Assembly: GCF_030994125.1 (NCBI RefSeq)
Contig: NZ_CP099917.1
Coordinates: 2,648,501 to 2,712,500, forward strand
Length of the DNA: 64,000 bases
Origin: Pseudoalteromonas xiamenensis
Lineage (GTDB): Bacteria > Pseudomonadota > Gammaproteobacteria > Enterobacterales > Alteromonadaceae
Direction: 5' to 3'
Part shown: piece by piece, positions 16,907 through 26,550 of the stretch
Layout: each line of letters starts with the position of its first letter
Numbering within the stretch: the first letter of the stretch is position 1
Made by a program: the position numbers and the translations under genes
Notes under the pieces: model-generated
The model's database searches: none
The model's input: the letters and a program-made list of their open reading frames with translations, nothing else
Told to the model about the DNA's origin: nothing

Positions 16907-17530
16907 CTATATTTTTTCAAATTTTGCATCGCCAACGCCAATCTCAACTTTAATCGTGTATTTGCCTTGACCTCGATACTTCATATCCGAACTTACCATA
17001 TTTTTGGTGTACTCAATGTTGTTCTCGAAGCCCTTGATATGCGATTTACCCACTCCGGATTCAAGGGCGATTGAACGAAAATCGTCCTCGTGGCTATTAA
17101 TGCGGACTTTCCCTACGCCAACTTCGATGTCAGCAGAATTCGCGAGGGATTCTACTTCGACATTGCCAACGCCAAGCTCAATATCGAGTGCCATTGATTT
17201 TGGTACTTTCACTGACCATTCCTGTTGAATTTCATCATTATCGATAGTGAGATATAATTCACTGCCGCGCTGTTTCGATTCAATCTCTATTGTATCTAAC
17301 TCGACGTTTTTACTGAACCAACTGTCGTCTGTTTTCGGTTTAAGTACTACGTTGATCTCGATGTTTTCCCCTTCAGTCGTTTGTATATCCAGTTGACCAA
17401 CCGGAAATTCAATCGCGAGTTCGTGTGAAGAACCTTGAGAAAATGTTTTACTAATAGAGCGTTGTTCATCTGCAAAAACACTTTGGCTGATAACCAAAGC
17501 GGATGTCAAAGCAAGGAGTGTGTGTTTCAT
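16907..17530 (-). CDS. Periplasmic DUF4097-like beta-repeat protein
   Basis: 207-residue exported protein with a signal peptide (cleavage near VFA|DEQ). The mature part is a repeating beta-strand pattern with recurring GVGNVEV, GVGKVRI, GVGKSHI and GVGDAKF motifs, as in DUF4097/putative-adhesin beta-helix-like domains. Function unknown; such proteins often accompany envelope stress systems. The ATG at 17530 follows AGGAC; a TTG two codons upstream is less likely. It starts two bases after the stop of the TraB-like gene, so the pair is co-transcribed. Confidence 0.7.
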   Translation of the reverse strand: MKHTLLALTSALVISQSVFADEQRSISKTFSQGSSHELAIEFPVGQLDIQTTEGENIEINVVLKPKTDDSWFSKNVELDTIEIESKQRGSELYLTIDNDEIQQEWSVKVPKSMALDIELGVGNVEVESLANSADIEVGVGKVRINSHEDDFRSIALESGVGKSHIKGFENNIEYTKNMVSSDMKYRGQGKYTIKVEIGVGDAKFEKI

Positions 17531-17532
17531 TA

Positions 17533-18474
17533 TCAATGTCCTGTTGTTCTGTATTTTCTTATTTGACGTTTATCGCGAATGAAAAGGTTTAAAGTCTTAG
17601 TTAATTTTTTTATTTCAAAGCCATTTTTTTTGAATAGTGCGATAAGTCCATGTTCTGTGGGCAGATGCAAAGCACCAACCGCGATGAATAAGGAACGTTT
17701 TTCTAGTAATGGAACAAGCGTGTTGGTCCAGCGAGCATTTCGGTCCTTAAGAATCACCTTTTCCGCAGCTTGACTGAGTGGTGAGCCGTCAAATGACAAG
17801 TGGTAGTAGTCGGTTAGTTTGTTTAAATCACCTGCTTTCCACGCGTTGACAAGTGGGTGTATGTAAGTGGCCGCGTCGTCCATTGATTTAAGTGTTTCGC
17901 TAAGGAGGTAGTTGCTATCTTGGTCTATTTGGTCAAAAAAGCCAAATTGCTCTTTAGCCGATTCAAGCTCGATGATCTCAAGTTGCTTTTTCTTCGCAAA
18001 ACCAAGCACCTGCATATCTGCCCCAAAGTTTGAAAGGTATCCAGCTCTTTGATAGCTCATGGCCGTTAAGTTAATCGAAACGGCCCAAGGTTTAATGTGT
18101 TCAAACTGAGTTATCGACAGACCGTTTTCCTGTAATGCTTTTGCAAGTTTCTGGTATAGCTCTGGTTTTAAGCGTTGACTGAGCGACGCCGAATTTGGCA
18201 ACGTCATTAATGGGTAAATATGAGTTTGCAGGTATTCGGGGGTGAGGGTAGTTGTATCCAGTTCAACCACTACGGCGTTTGATTTTTCCAATCCATCAAT
18301 AACCGAATCAGGCAATGCTGACATGCTACTATCGCCCACATGGATCGTACCGAAAAGATAAGATGTATGGTGGTTTTTTTTAATTTGCCAAAGACCAGGC
18401 TCAGCAAAAGAGACAGCCGAAAAGCAAAAAATGCAGAGGAGAAAAATGGGGCGTAGTAAATGCAAAAATGACAT
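17533..18474 (-). CDS. TraB/GumN (TIKI-like) family periplasmic protein
   Basis: 313 residues with a signal peptide ending near SFA|EP. Family hallmarks are LFGTIHVGD near the N-terminus, VVELDTTTL, and the late VGALHLPTEHGL, corresponding to the two GxxH-type motifs thought to form the metal centre of TIKI-like proteases. Activity in bacteria is largely unproven. First gene of a two-gene unit with the DUF4097-like protein. The 345-bp gap to ilvL holds the ilv promoter and no clear promoter for this gene. Confidence 0.82.
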   Translation of the reverse strand: MSFLHLLRPIFLLCIFCFSAVSFAEPGLWQIKKNHHTSYLFGTIHVGDSSMSALPDSVIDGLEKSNAVVVELDTTTLTPEYLQTHIYPLMTLPNSASLSQRLKPELYQKLAKALQENGLSITQFEHIKPWAVSINLTAMSYQRAGYLSNFGADMQVLGFAKKKQLEIIELESAKEQFGFFDQIDQDSNYLLSETLKSMDDAATYIHPLVNAWKAGDLNKLTDYYHLSFDGSPLSQAAEKVILKDRNARWTNTLVPLLEKRSLFIAVGALHLPTEHGLIALFKKNGFEIKKLTKTLNLFIRDKRQIRKYRTTGH

Positions 18475-18708
18475 GTTGGTCAGTCCGAGATGTAGTTGTT
18501 ACCAGATCATATCCAATTCCCAGTGTAAATCACAAAAATTTAATGTCTGCTCGAACAAAGTTTTAATCGTTCGATGAAAGCGTGTTTTTGAGGTGTCGAA
18601 GTTATGCTTTAAAGATAGGTTGAATTTATAATTCAATATGTGAGTCTTTATTGGATTTTAATTTTGTTTTTCGTGGTTTTTTATTTGTAATTTGCATTGT
18701 TTTTATGC

Positions 18709-18737
18709 TTGACGAAGCCTGTCCCCGTATGTACTAA
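18709..18737 (+). promoter_or_regulatory. Sigma70 promoter of the ilv operon
   Basis: TTGACG at 18709-18714 and TACTAA at 18732-18737 are separated by 17 bases. The leader peptide begins about 80 bases downstream. No other promoter of similar quality is visible in 18475-18819. Confidence 0.7.
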
Positions 18738-18819
18738 TAGAAAAGGTAGATTGATGGATAGCCAGCGCAAATTCGCTATGGCTACCTGACTAAAAGAATT
18801 CGGTTTAAGAGAAACGAAA

Positions 18820-18891
18820 ATGTTAACAGCAAAGCTAGTCCTAGTCGTGATTATCAACGTGGTGATTATTATTACCGCGGGGGCTGGCTAA
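18820..18891 (+). CDS. ilvL: ilv operon leader peptide
   Basis: 23-codon reading frame beginning MLTAKLVLVV and ending ITAGAG, with 12 of its 23 residues being Leu, Val or Ile. Like E. coli IlvL it senses charged tRNAs for these three amino acids: ribosome stalling at the Val/Ile codons decides whether the downstream terminator forms. GAGAAACGA precedes the ATG. The last codons contain GCGGGGGCT (18877-18885), a perfect nine-base complement of AGCCCCCGC in the terminator arm (18923-18931), which gives the antiterminator pairing. Confidence 0.88.
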   Translation: MLTAKLVLVVIINVVIIITAGAG

Positions 18892-18920
18892 TGCTTGAAG
18901 AAAATTGAAAAGCATTTAGA

Positions 18921-18960
18921 GAAGCCCCCGCACTGAAAAGTTCGGGGGCTTCTTCGTTTT
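18921..18960 (+). terminator. ilv attenuator
   Basis: GAAGCCCCCG (18921-18930) pairs with CGGGGGCTTC (18943-18952), followed by TTCGTTTT. It lies 30 bases after the leader stop codon and 40 before ilvG, classic attenuator placement. The 5' arm is the one sequestered by the leader-coding sequence in the alternative fold. Confidence 0.9.
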
Positions 18961-19001
18961 AGGATCAAAATTTAATTTTACGTTACGAATGGGGATGAGG
19001 A

Positions 19002-20654
19002 ATGACAGGCGCACAGTTGGTAGTAGAGTTGCTTTCGAGGCAAGGGGTTAAAGAGGTATTTGGGTATCCTGGTGGTGCAATTATGCCAATTTACGACGCC
19101 CTCTACGGTGCGCCAGTTAAACATTACCTAACGCGTCATGAGCAAGGTGCAGGGTTTGCCGCGGTTGGATATGCACGTAGCACAGGAAAACTTGGCGTAT
19201 GCCTAGCTACTTCTGGTCCTGGCGCGACAAACCTAATCACGGCACTTGCTGATGCCATGATGGATTCGGTGCCACTACTTGCGATTACAGGACAAGTGCC
19301 TACGGCTGCCATCGGTTCTGATGCATTTCAGGAAGTGGACGTGTTAGGTATGTCGCTTTCATGCACGAAACACAGTTACATGGTTGAGCATGTGGACGAG
19401 CTCGCTCAAGTATTACAAGAAGCAATGCACGTTGCGCAAAGTGGTCGTCCAGGTCCCGTTTTGGTTGATATTCCGAAAGACATTCAGATGGCGCAAGTAC
19501 CTTTTCATCCATGGCTAGCGGAAGAGTTTGATGAACACCCCACAGTATGTGAGACGCAATTGGCACGAGCCAACGAACTTTTAGCACAAGCACAGCGTCC
19601 TGTGGCCTATGTGGGTGGCGGCGTACAAAGCGCAGATGCACAAAGCGAATTAATGGCGTTTCTTAACGCCTCCAAAATGCCAGCAGTGTCTACGTTGAAA
19701 GCGCTTGGCAGCGTACTGCCAAGTTATGAATACGATTTGGGGATGCTTGGCATGCACGGTGGACAAGCGGCGAATCTAGCGGTCCAACAATGCGATCTTT
19801 TGGTGTGTATCGGTGCGCGATTTGACGACCGTGTAACGGGAAATTTGGCAAAGTTTGCGGCAAAGGCAAAGGTAATCCACCTAGATATCGACCGGGCTGA
19901 AATAGGTAAACGTAAACCCGTTGCGGCAATGTTACATGCGGATTTGAAAGCGTCCTTGCCCGCACTTAAACCCGTGCTCTCTTCTGAGGCGTGGCAACAA
20001 CATGTGCAAGATATGATGAGTACACATACATGGCGCTATGATTTTCCTGGTGAAGAGGTTTATGCACCAAGGCTTTTGAATCAATTGAGTCAGCAACTTC
20101 CCGACAATGCAGTCGTGTGTTGTGATGTTGGGCAACATCAAATGTGGGTTGCTCAACACATGAAGTTTACTCACCCTTCAAATCATTTAAGTAGTGGTGG
20201 AGCGGGTACCATGGGATTTGGTCTGCCGGCTGCAATTGGTGCGCAAATCGCCCGTCCTGAGGACTTGGTACTTACTGTATCAGGCGATGGTTCTATTATG
20301 ATGAACATTCAGGAATTGGCGACAATTCGTCGTAACAACCTTCCTGTAAAAATTCTGATTTTAGATAACCAAAGACTGGGTATGGTTAGACAGTGGCAGC
20401 AATTGTTTTTTGAGGGTCGTTATAGTGAAACGAATCTATCTGACAATCCCGATTTCGTTCAACTGGCTGCTGTCTTTGGGATTCCAGGGCAAACCATCAC
20501 TCGTGGTGAAGAGGTAGATAAAGCAATTGAAGCATTGGTGTCATCGCCGGGCCCTTATCTACTTCATGTGTGTATAGATGACAAAGCAAACGTATGGCCA
20601 CTTGTACCACCAGGGGCTGCAAACGATGAAATGATGACGGAGAACGCGAAATGA
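19002..20654 (+). CDS. ilvG: Acetolactate synthase II large subunit
   Basis: ThDP enzyme that condenses pyruvate with pyruvate or 2-oxobutyrate, the first common step to Val, Leu and Ile. 550 residues and uninterrupted (E. coli K-12 carries a frameshift here). Catalytic Glu lies in TRHEQGAGF, the FAD-site region follows, and the ThDP motif runs from GDGSIMMN to [14 protein letters not shown] sits directly upstream of the start. Its stop overlaps ilvM (ATGA), typical for large/small subunit coupling. Expression is set by the attenuator. Confidence 0.97.
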   Translation: MTGAQLVVELLSRQGVKEVFGYPGGAIMPIYDALYGAPVKHYLTRHEQGAGFAAVGYARSTGKLGVCLATSGPGATNLITALADAMMDSVPLLAITGQVPTAAIGSDAFQEVDVLGMSLSCTKHSYMVEHVDELAQVLQEAMHVAQSGRPGPVLVDIPKDIQMAQVPFHPWLAEEFDEHPTVCETQLARANELLAQAQRPVAYVGGGVQSADAQSELMAFLNASKMPAVSTLKALGSVLPSYEYDLGMLGMHGGQAANLAVQQCDLLVCIGARFDDRVTGNLAKFAAKAKVIHLDIDRAEIGKRKPVAAMLHADLKASLPALKPVLSSEAWQQHVQDMMSTHTWRYDFPGEEVYAPRLLNQLSQQLPDNAVVCCDVGQHQMWVAQHMKFTHPSNHLSSGGAGTMGFGLPAAIGAQIARPEDLVLTVSGDGSIMMNIQELATIRRNNLPVKILILDNQRLGMVRQWQQLFFEGRYSETNLSDNPDFVQLAAVFGIPGQTITRGEEVDKAIEALVSSPGPYLLHVCIDDKANVWPLVPPGAANDEMMTENAK

Positions 20655-20899
20655 AACACCAATTGACCCTTGCAGTAAAAAAGCACAGTATCGCGATAGA
20701 GCGTTTTTTGCGCGTGGCGCGTCATCGTGGTTTTGCATTGACGAATCTAGAACTTGAAGGCGCTACAAACGACGAACTTTTCCATGTAAAGATGACGGTA
20801 GATAGCGATAGACCTATCTATTTACTGACAACCCAACTTAGTAAATTGGTTGAAGTAAAAGATGTACAACTGCATACCTTAAAGCAACAGGCTATTTAA
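20651..20899 (+). CDS. ilvM: Acetolactate synthase II regulatory subunit
   Basis: 82-residue ACT-domain small subunit. It begins [22 protein letters not shown] and ends with [15 protein letters not shown], matching IlvM in length and pattern. It binds IlvG and is needed for full activity. It starts four bases inside ilvG. Twenty-seven bases after its stop begins the remnant of ilvE. Confidence 0.93.
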   Translation: MKHQLTLAVKKHSIAIERFLRVARHRGFALTNLELEGATNDELFHVKMTVDSDRPIYLLTTQLSKLVEVKDVQLHTLKQQAI

Positions 20900-20926
20900 A
20901 AGAGATTACCAATAAGGTATGAGCAG

Positions 20927-21104
20927 ATGACAAAAAAATCATATTTTGTTTGGCACAATGGCGAAATAACCCCATGTGATCAAGCGACAACTCGCGTGTT
21001 GAGCCACTCTATTCACTACGGTAGAGCTAAAAAAGGCGTATTTCGATTTAGTTAAAGGTTCTTCTGAAGATCAACGCGGTAGGTTGGATTACGTTAACGA
21101 ATAA
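20927..21104 (+). pseudogene. ilvE: ilvE remnant: branched-chain aminotransferase with large internal deletion
   Basis: The start is intact: MTKKSYFVWHNGEITPCDQ, then VLSHSIHYG, equal to the first about 33 residues of IlvE. The next bases jump to the very end of the gene in another frame: KAYFDLVKGSSEDQRGRLDY then VNE and TAA at 21102-21104, equal to the last about 23 residues (E. coli ends ETEDKWGWLDQVNQ). The junction is around 21021-21035. Reading from the ATG gives a 42-residue dead peptide stopping at 21053. About 250 codons, including the PLP lysine, are gone. The flanking ilvM and ilvD are intact. Confidence 0.93.
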
Positions 21105-21209
21105 GCGCATCGCGCTATTTATGCAGGGCTGGCACTTTGTCAGCTATAGAAAGTTTTGGGAATGAGGAAAGTCGTGGTCGTCACCACGCAAATTAAATAA
21201 GGGTAGAAC

Positions 21210-23066
21210 ATGGCTAAATTACGTAGCAAAACAACAACGGAAGGCAGACAACGAGCAGGCGCTCGCGCGCTTTGGCGCGCAACAGGTATGACTGATGCAG
21301 ATTTTCACAAGCCAATTATCGCCGTTGTGAATTCTTATACGCAATTCGTACCGGGTCATGTTCACCTTAATCAGCTGAGTGAATTAATGGCGGAAACCAT
21401 TCGTGATGCGGGTGGTGTGCCAAGAGAATTTAATACGATAGCGATCGATGACGGTATCGCCATGGGGCATGGAGGCATGTTGTATTCATTGCCATCGCGC
21501 GATTTAATCGCGGATTCAGTTGAATACATGGTTAATGCGCATTGTGCCGATGCCATGGTGTGTATATCAAACTGTGACAAAATTACCCCTGGAATGTTGT
21601 TAGCCGCACTGAGATTAAACATACCTGTGATCTTTGTATCAGGTGGTCCCATGGAAGCAGGTAAAACACGTTTGGCTGACATTGATATTAAACTAGACTT
21701 GGTTGATGCGATGGTGAAAGGTGCTGACCCATCGGTGTCAGATGCCGATTCAGAGCAAGTTGAACGTTCTGCGTGCCCAACGTGTGGTTCGTGTTCCGGC
21801 ATGTTCACGGCCAACTCCATGAACTGCTTGCTTGAAGCGCTAGGTCTTGCGTTGCCAGGCAATGGGACAACCCTTGCTACGCATTCGGATCGCAAGCAAT
21901 TGTACGTGGCTGCTGGTCAACGTATTTTGGCGCTTTGCGATGAATATTATGGCAAGGACAATGAGGCTGTCCTACCGCGCAATATCGCGAATCAAGCGGC
22001 GTTTATGAATGCGATGACACTCGACATCGCAATGGGAGGCTCGTCCAATACAGTGCTGCATTTATTAGCCGCCGCGCAAGAAGGTGAAGTTGCATTCGAT
22101 ATGAATGACATTGACCGTCTATCGCGCGCGACGCCGTTCTTATGTAAAGTTGCGCCCGCAACACAACAGTATCACATTGAAGACGTTCATCGTGCAGGTG
22201 GGATCATGGCAATCCTTAATGAATTGGCGCGTGCAGATAAACTTGACTTGTCAGTAGGCCATGTCGCAGGTGGTACTCTAGGTGAGGTGCTAACCCGTTG
22301 GGATGCAGCCGATGAATCAAATGAAAAAGCACAAACCTTCTACCGAGCAGGACCTGCGGGGATCCGTACAACACAAGCTATGAGTCAATCTTATCGCTGG
22401 GAATCTCTCGACTTAGACCGTCAACAGGGCTGTATTCGCAGTGTAGAACATGCGTTCCGCCAAGATGGTGGTTTGGCTGTGTTAAAAGGCAATTTAGCGG
22501 ATGATGGCTGTATTGTTAAAAGCGCCGGTGTAGTGGATGAAATGTTGAACTTCACGGGAACGGCAGTTGTGTTTGAATCGCAAGATGATGCTGTCGAAGG
22601 TATTTTAGGCGGACAGGTTAAAAAAGGCGATGTCGTGGTCATTCGCTATGAAGGGCCAAAGGGTGGCCCAGGTATGCAAGAAATGTTGTACCCAACGAGC
22701 TATCTTAAATCTATGGGCTTAGATAAATACTGTGCCTTATTAACCGATGGACGCTTCTCTGGTGGAACATCAGGTTTATCGATTGGTCATGCATCACCAG
22801 AGGCTGCAAGTGGTGGGGTGATTGCATTGGTCGAAAACGGTGACCGCATTCAAATCGATATTCCAAATCGTGGTATCCACTTATTAGTCGATGAGAGTGA
22901 ACTTGCAGCGCGGCATGAAAAGCAATTAGCGCGTGGTAAATTGGCTTATAAGCCACTTGATCGTGAGCGTTCTGTTAGTCCTGCTTTGAAAGCCTACGCA
23001 TTGCTTGCCACGAGTGCAGATAAAGGAGCTGTTCGAGATTTAAGTAAACTAGAGGAACTCAGCTAA
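21210..23066 (+). CDS. ilvD: Dihydroxy-acid dehydratase
   Basis: Iron-sulfur enzyme that dehydrates dihydroxy acids to 2-oxo acids in Val/Ile synthesis. 618 residues, like E. coli (616). Cluster cysteines are in SNCDKITPG and in [26 protein letters not shown] [15 protein letters not shown] marks the C-terminal substrate region. It is separated from the ilvE remnant by 105 bases; its last base is shared with ilvA (TAATG). Confidence 0.97.
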   Translation: MAKLRSKTTTEGRQRAGARALWRATGMTDADFHKPIIAVVNSYTQFVPGHVHLNQLSELMAETIRDAGGVPREFNTIAIDDGIAMGHGGMLYSLPSRDLIADSVEYMVNAHCADAMVCISNCDKITPGMLLAALRLNIPVIFVSGGPMEAGKTRLADIDIKLDLVDAMVKGADPSVSDADSEQVERSACPTCGSCSGMFTANSMNCLLEALGLALPGNGTTLATHSDRKQLYVAAGQRILALCDEYYGKDNEAVLPRNIANQAAFMNAMTLDIAMGGSSNTVLHLLAAAQEGEVAFDMNDIDRLSRATPFLCKVAPATQQYHIEDVHRAGGIMAILNELARADKLDLSVGHVAGGTLGEVLTRWDAADESNEKAQTFYRAGPAGIRTTQAMSQSYRWESLDLDRQQGCIRSVEHAFRQDGGLAVLKGNLADDGCIVKSAGVVDEMLNFTGTAVVFESQDDAVEGILGGQVKKGDVVVIRYEGPKGGPGMQEMLYPTSYLKSMGLDKYCALLTDGRFSGGTSGLSIGHASPEAASGGVIALVENGDRIQIDIPNRGIHLLVDESELAARHEKQLARGKLAYKPLDRERSVSPALKAYALLATSADKGAVRDLSKLEELS

Positions 23067-24607
23067 TGGTTGCTCAAGAACTCGATTATTTTCGGGCTAT
23101 CATCCAAGCCAATATGGAGCCATTAGCCAAGGTCACTGAAGTCAGCGAAATGGCGGCGTTATCGGAGCAATTAGGTAATCAGGTTTGGCTTAAGCGTGAA
23201 GATCAACAACCGGTGTATTCCTTTAAGTTGCGCGGTGCATTTAACAAGCTTAGACAGCTTCCTCAGGGTAGCAACGTGATTACGGCTTCTGCGGGTAATC
23301 ACGCTCAAGGTGTTGCGCTCTCAGCAGCCCATTTAGGTCATCATGCGACCATCGTTATGCCTGTTACAACGCCCGAAATTAAGGTTAATGCGGTGCGTAA
23401 ATTGGGTGGTGAAGTCGTGTTGTTTGGACATCATTTTGATGCTGCAAACGCCCATGCCTTATCTCTTTGTGAAAAATCGGGAGCGGTATTTGTGCCGCCT
23501 TTCGATGACAAAGACGTAATCATTGGTCAAGGCACTATTGCGCGCGAATTAATGCAGCAGTTGGATGAAGTGGATGCCGTCTTTATTCCTGTTGGCGGTG
23601 GTGGGTTACTCGCAGGGATGGCGGTATACATCAAATCGCTTCGTCCCGACATTCAGATCATAGGTGTAGAGGCTGAAGACAGTGCATGTTTAAAAGCCGC
23701 GCTAGACGCAGGGCACCCAGTGGAGCTCAGCAGCGTCGGAAGTTTTGCGGACGGCGTTGCCGTAAAGCTTATAGGAAAAGAGACGTTCCGTTTGGCGCAA
23801 AAGTTTTGTGATGAAGTGGTCACAGTAACGGCTGACGAAATTTGTGCCGCTGTTCAAGACATTTTTGTTGCGACCCGTGCCATTGCTGAGCCATCAGGGG
23901 CGTTGTCGACTGCGGGATTAAAAAAATGGTGCCGAGACAATCAGGTGAGGGGCTTGAACCTTGCAGCGGTGCTGTCGGGTGCGAACTTGAACTTTGATAG
24001 GTTGCGCTACATCGCTGAGCGAACCGCTCTCGGGGCGAAGAACGAAGCGCTGTTAGGTGTGACCATTAAAGAAGAAAAAGGGAGTTTTAAACGTTTTTGT
24101 CAGGCATTAGGTGGTCGCTCAATAACCGAATTCAACTACCGTTATGCGGGAGAAGGGGATGCTCAGATATTCGTCGGTGTGGGCTTACGCAATGGGCAAA
24201 TTGAGCTTGAGCAGTTGAAAGCTGGTTTGGTTCAAGATGGTTATCATTTTGACGATCTTTCCGATAACGAACTGGCAAAACTCCACATCCGTTACATGGT
24301 TGGTGGCAAACCGCCCGTCGCATTGCAAGAACGCTTGTTGCGCTTCGAATTCCCCGAATATCCAGGCGCGTTGGCGCGCTTTTTAGAAATGTTGGGCAGC
24401 AATTGGAATATTACGTTGTTCCATTACCGAAATCATGGTGCCGCACAAGGTAATGTATTGGCTGGATTTGACATCACACCTCAACAGTATGAAGAGTTTG
24501 ATGCGCATTTGGCGCGACTTGGTTATCAATATCAAGATGAAACGGAGAATCCATGTTTTCGCCAATATTTGAAAACACCACCAAGTCTTGCTCGAAAGGC
24601 CGGATAG
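23066..24607 (+). CDS. ilvA: Threonine dehydratase, biosynthetic
   Basis: PLP enzyme that makes 2-oxobutyrate from threonine, the committed isoleucine step, inhibited by isoleucine. 513 residues: catalytic domain with PLP lysine in YSFKLRGA, the SAGNHAQGVA loop and the phosphate loop PVGGGGLLAG, then two ACT-like regulatory domains (about 330-513) with RFEFPEYPGALARFL. The start overlaps ilvD by one base, so it is the last gene of the ilv operon. Confidence 0.97.
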   Translation: MVAQELDYFRAIIQANMEPLAKVTEVSEMAALSEQLGNQVWLKREDQQPVYSFKLRGAFNKLRQLPQGSNVITASAGNHAQGVALSAAHLGHHATIVMPVTTPEIKVNAVRKLGGEVVLFGHHFDAANAHALSLCEKSGAVFVPPFDDKDVIIGQGTIARELMQQLDEVDAVFIPVGGGGLLAGMAVYIKSLRPDIQIIGVEAEDSACLKAALDAGHPVELSSVGSFADGVAVKLIGKETFRLAQKFCDEVVTVTADEICAAVQDIFVATRAIAEPSGALSTAGLKKWCRDNQVRGLNLAAVLSGANLNFDRLRYIAERTALGAKNEALLGVTIKEEKGSFKRFCQALGGRSITEFNYRYAGEGDAQIFVGVGLRNGQIELEQLKAGLVQDGYHFDDLSDNELAKLHIRYMVGGKPPVALQERLLRFEFPEYPGALARFLEMLGSNWNITLFHYRNHGAAQGNVLAGFDITPQQYEEFDAHLARLGYQYQDETENPCFRQYLKTPPSLARKAG

Positions 24608-24620
24608 CTTGAAAATTTAA

Positions 24621-24655
24621 CGTGCTTTTCTATAGTTAGCTCATAGAAAAGCACG
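24621..24655 (+). repeat. Perfect 13-bp hairpin between ilvA and the next gene
   Basis: CGTGCTTTTCTAT (24621-24633) and ATAGAAAAGCACG (24643-24655) are perfect inverted copies around a nine-base loop. There is no T-run after it; instead its end overlaps the GGAG ribosome site of the gene at 24666. It may end the ilv transcript partly, protect its 3' end, or limit translation of the next gene. Confidence 0.75.
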
Positions 24656-24665
24656 GAGCTCACAG

Positions 24666-25754
24666 ATGAAAGCAGCGCGCAAGGTTTCGCTCGTTCGCCA
24701 AATAGGCCTGATTTTGGGTTTACTGTTGTTTTCATTTCAAAGTACAGCCATCGAAAACGTCACGTTACAGTTAAAATGGACTCACCAATTCCAATTTGCT
24801 GGGTATTATGTTGCGAAAGAGAAAGGATTTTACAAAGAAGCGGGCCTGCACGTTAATATCGTCCCCGCAGATCCGAGCAATCCTGATACCTTTTTTAGTG
24901 TTTTGTCAGGTCGAGCGCAATTTGGTCTTACACATTCAGGTATTTTGCAGCAACGTTTAGAAGGCAAGCCCCTTGTCGCAATGGCCGCGATTTTACAGTC
25001 GTCACCGTATTGTTGGATGGTTAAAGCGCAAAGTGGCATTAATGGCCCAAAAGATTTCGTGAATAAACGAGTGAGTCATATTAGTCGCAGCGAAAATGCG
25101 GAGCTGCTGGTCATGCTCGAACGCGCTGGGGTAGAGGCTAAAGACCTTGCCTTGTATGCTGGCTTACATCCTATTCGAGATTTCCAACGTGGTATCGTTG
25201 ATGCTCTACAAGTTTATGTAACTAACGAGCCTTTTCAAATGGCGCAGCTTGGTATCGACGTGCGGCTTATTTGTCCCAAACGTTACGGATTAAATGTCTA
25301 CGGAGATATTCTCTTCACGAGCGAACAGCTTCTTAAAAACAACCCAGAACTTGCAGAGCGGTTTTTACAAGCGAGTTTGAGAGGTTGGCGATATGCATTA
25401 CTCAACCTACAAGAAGCGCTAACTATCACGCATTCGCGTTATGCAAAAGATAAAACCATGGAACAACTTGCTTATGAAGCGGAAAAACTCTCGAGTTATA
25501 TCTCTGTGCCCGGTGTGCCGATTGGCAATATGACCTTAAATAAGTGGGAATGGATAGCGGATTTGTATGGTTTTGACCGTGATACCTCGGGCCGTTCTTT
25601 ATCTGGTTTTTTGTTGTACTCTCGACCGTTAGACAAGCCAGTTTGGTCTTGGATGCTGATTGCCGCCGTAGTTCTGACCATTGTTTCAATTCCAATGTAT
25701 ATCTACCTGATTTTCTTTAAGCAGCGAAAATACAAATTAATGAGGCGGCAATGA
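24666..25754 (+). CDS. NMT1/THI5-like periplasmic binding domain with C-terminal membrane anchor
   Basis: 362 residues. A signal peptide/anchor (residues about 10-28) precedes an NMT1-type substrate-binding domain with LQLKWTHQFQFAGYYVAKEKGFY, the typical start of thiamine-precursor (ThiY/Thi5-like) binding proteins. A hydrophobic helix at about 333-353 (WMLIAAVVLTIVSIPMYIYL) is followed by only a short basic tail, FFKQRKYKLMRRQ. In similar proteins this helix leads into PAS, GGDEF or kinase domains; here the output domain is absent. No ABC permease or ATPase is nearby. Its end overlaps the next gene by four bases (ATGA). Confidence 0.78.
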   Translation: MKAARKVSLVRQIGLILGLLLFSFQSTAIENVTLQLKWTHQFQFAGYYVAKEKGFYKEAGLHVNIVPADPSNPDTFFSVLSGRAQFGLTHSGILQQRLEGKPLVAMAAILQSSPYCWMVKAQSGINGPKDFVNKRVSHISRSENAELLVMLERAGVEAKDLALYAGLHPIRDFQRGIVDALQVYVTNEPFQMAQLGIDVRLICPKRYGLNVYGDILFTSEQLLKNNPELAERFLQASLRGWRYALLNLQEALTITHSRYAKDKTMEQLAYEAEKLSSYISVPGVPIGNMTLNKWEWIADLYGFDRDTSGRSLSGFLLYSRPLDKPVWSWMLIAAVVLTIVSIPMYIYLIFFKQRKYKLMRRQ

Positions 25755-26503
25755 CAAAATCTGCAATTTGTGTGTTGCTTGGGTTGATTGGCGGTCATGT
25801 ACTCGCGTCAGAAGAACCACCCTATACCATTAATATTTCTGAAAGTGTTGCATCCCCTGAAGCCAAAGACGTCATTATTAAGCTACTCGAAGCGCTCTAT
25901 GCACGAATCGATATAACGCCTCGTTTTGTCATGCTCCCTTCTTCACGAGGCATGCTAATGGTTAACAGCGGTGAGCTGGATGCTGAAGCGGCAAGGGTTG
26001 ATACGGTGGCGTCGAGTTATCCCAACTTAGTTCAAGTACAAACACCATTGCTTGAACTCACCGTAGGTTACTACTGTTTAAAAGAGCAAGCGTGTCAAAA
26101 CTTTGATGAAGATACGGTGTTTATTGTGCCAAAAGGCAGTAGGTTATTAACCGAGTTTTGCGACACCCACCGATTGACGTGTTTACCGGTTAACAATGAT
26201 GAATCGGCATTTAAAACGATTGGCTCTGGGGTTGGAGATGTGTTGTTGTCTGCAGATTGGATTGCGCGAACCGTGATGTGTAACTCTCATTATCGCACGT
26301 TTTATTATCGACCAGAGCTGACTTTGACAACGGAGGTTTATCATTATGTACACCGAAAACATCAATCCTTGTTACCTCAGCTTGATGCTGCAATGATGAC
26401 ATTGAACCATGAAGGGGTAATTAAAGACTTTATTCAAAATGGCATGAATAGCCAAAATAGTTGTGATGCTAAAATTATTACTTTGCCTTCTAGTGCTTTG
26501 TAG
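25751..26503 (+). CDS. Periplasmic solute-binding family 3-like protein
   Basis: 250 residues with a signal peptide ending near LAS|EE. The pattern (PYTINISESVASPEAKDVI, LPSSRGMLMVNSGELDAEA, late DAAMMTLNHEGVIKDFI) is that of amino-acid-type SBP_bac_3 domains. These stand-alone copies in marine gammaproteobacteria usually lack transport partners and may sense ligands. Four-base overlap with the NMT1-like gene means coupled translation and probably joint function. Confidence 0.72.
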   Translation: MTKSAICVLLGLIGGHVLASEEPPYTINISESVASPEAKDVIIKLLEALYARIDITPRFVMLPSSRGMLMVNSGELDAEAARVDTVASSYPNLVQVQTPLLELTVGYYCLKEQACQNFDEDTVFIVPKGSRLLTEFCDTHRLTCLPVNNDESAFKTIGSGVGDVLLSADWIARTVMCNSHYRTFYYRPELTLTTEVYHYVHRKHQSLLPQLDAAMMTLNHEGVIKDFIQNGMNSQNSCDAKIITLPSSAL

Positions 26504-26550
26504 TTTTGAAGATGCTTAGTAAACTATCGCCTTTTGTGTAGGCTAAGACA

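Noticed and set aside
19002..20654. Frameshift in ilvG as in E. coli K-12
   Set aside because: The reading frame is continuous for 550 codons with all ThDP motifs.
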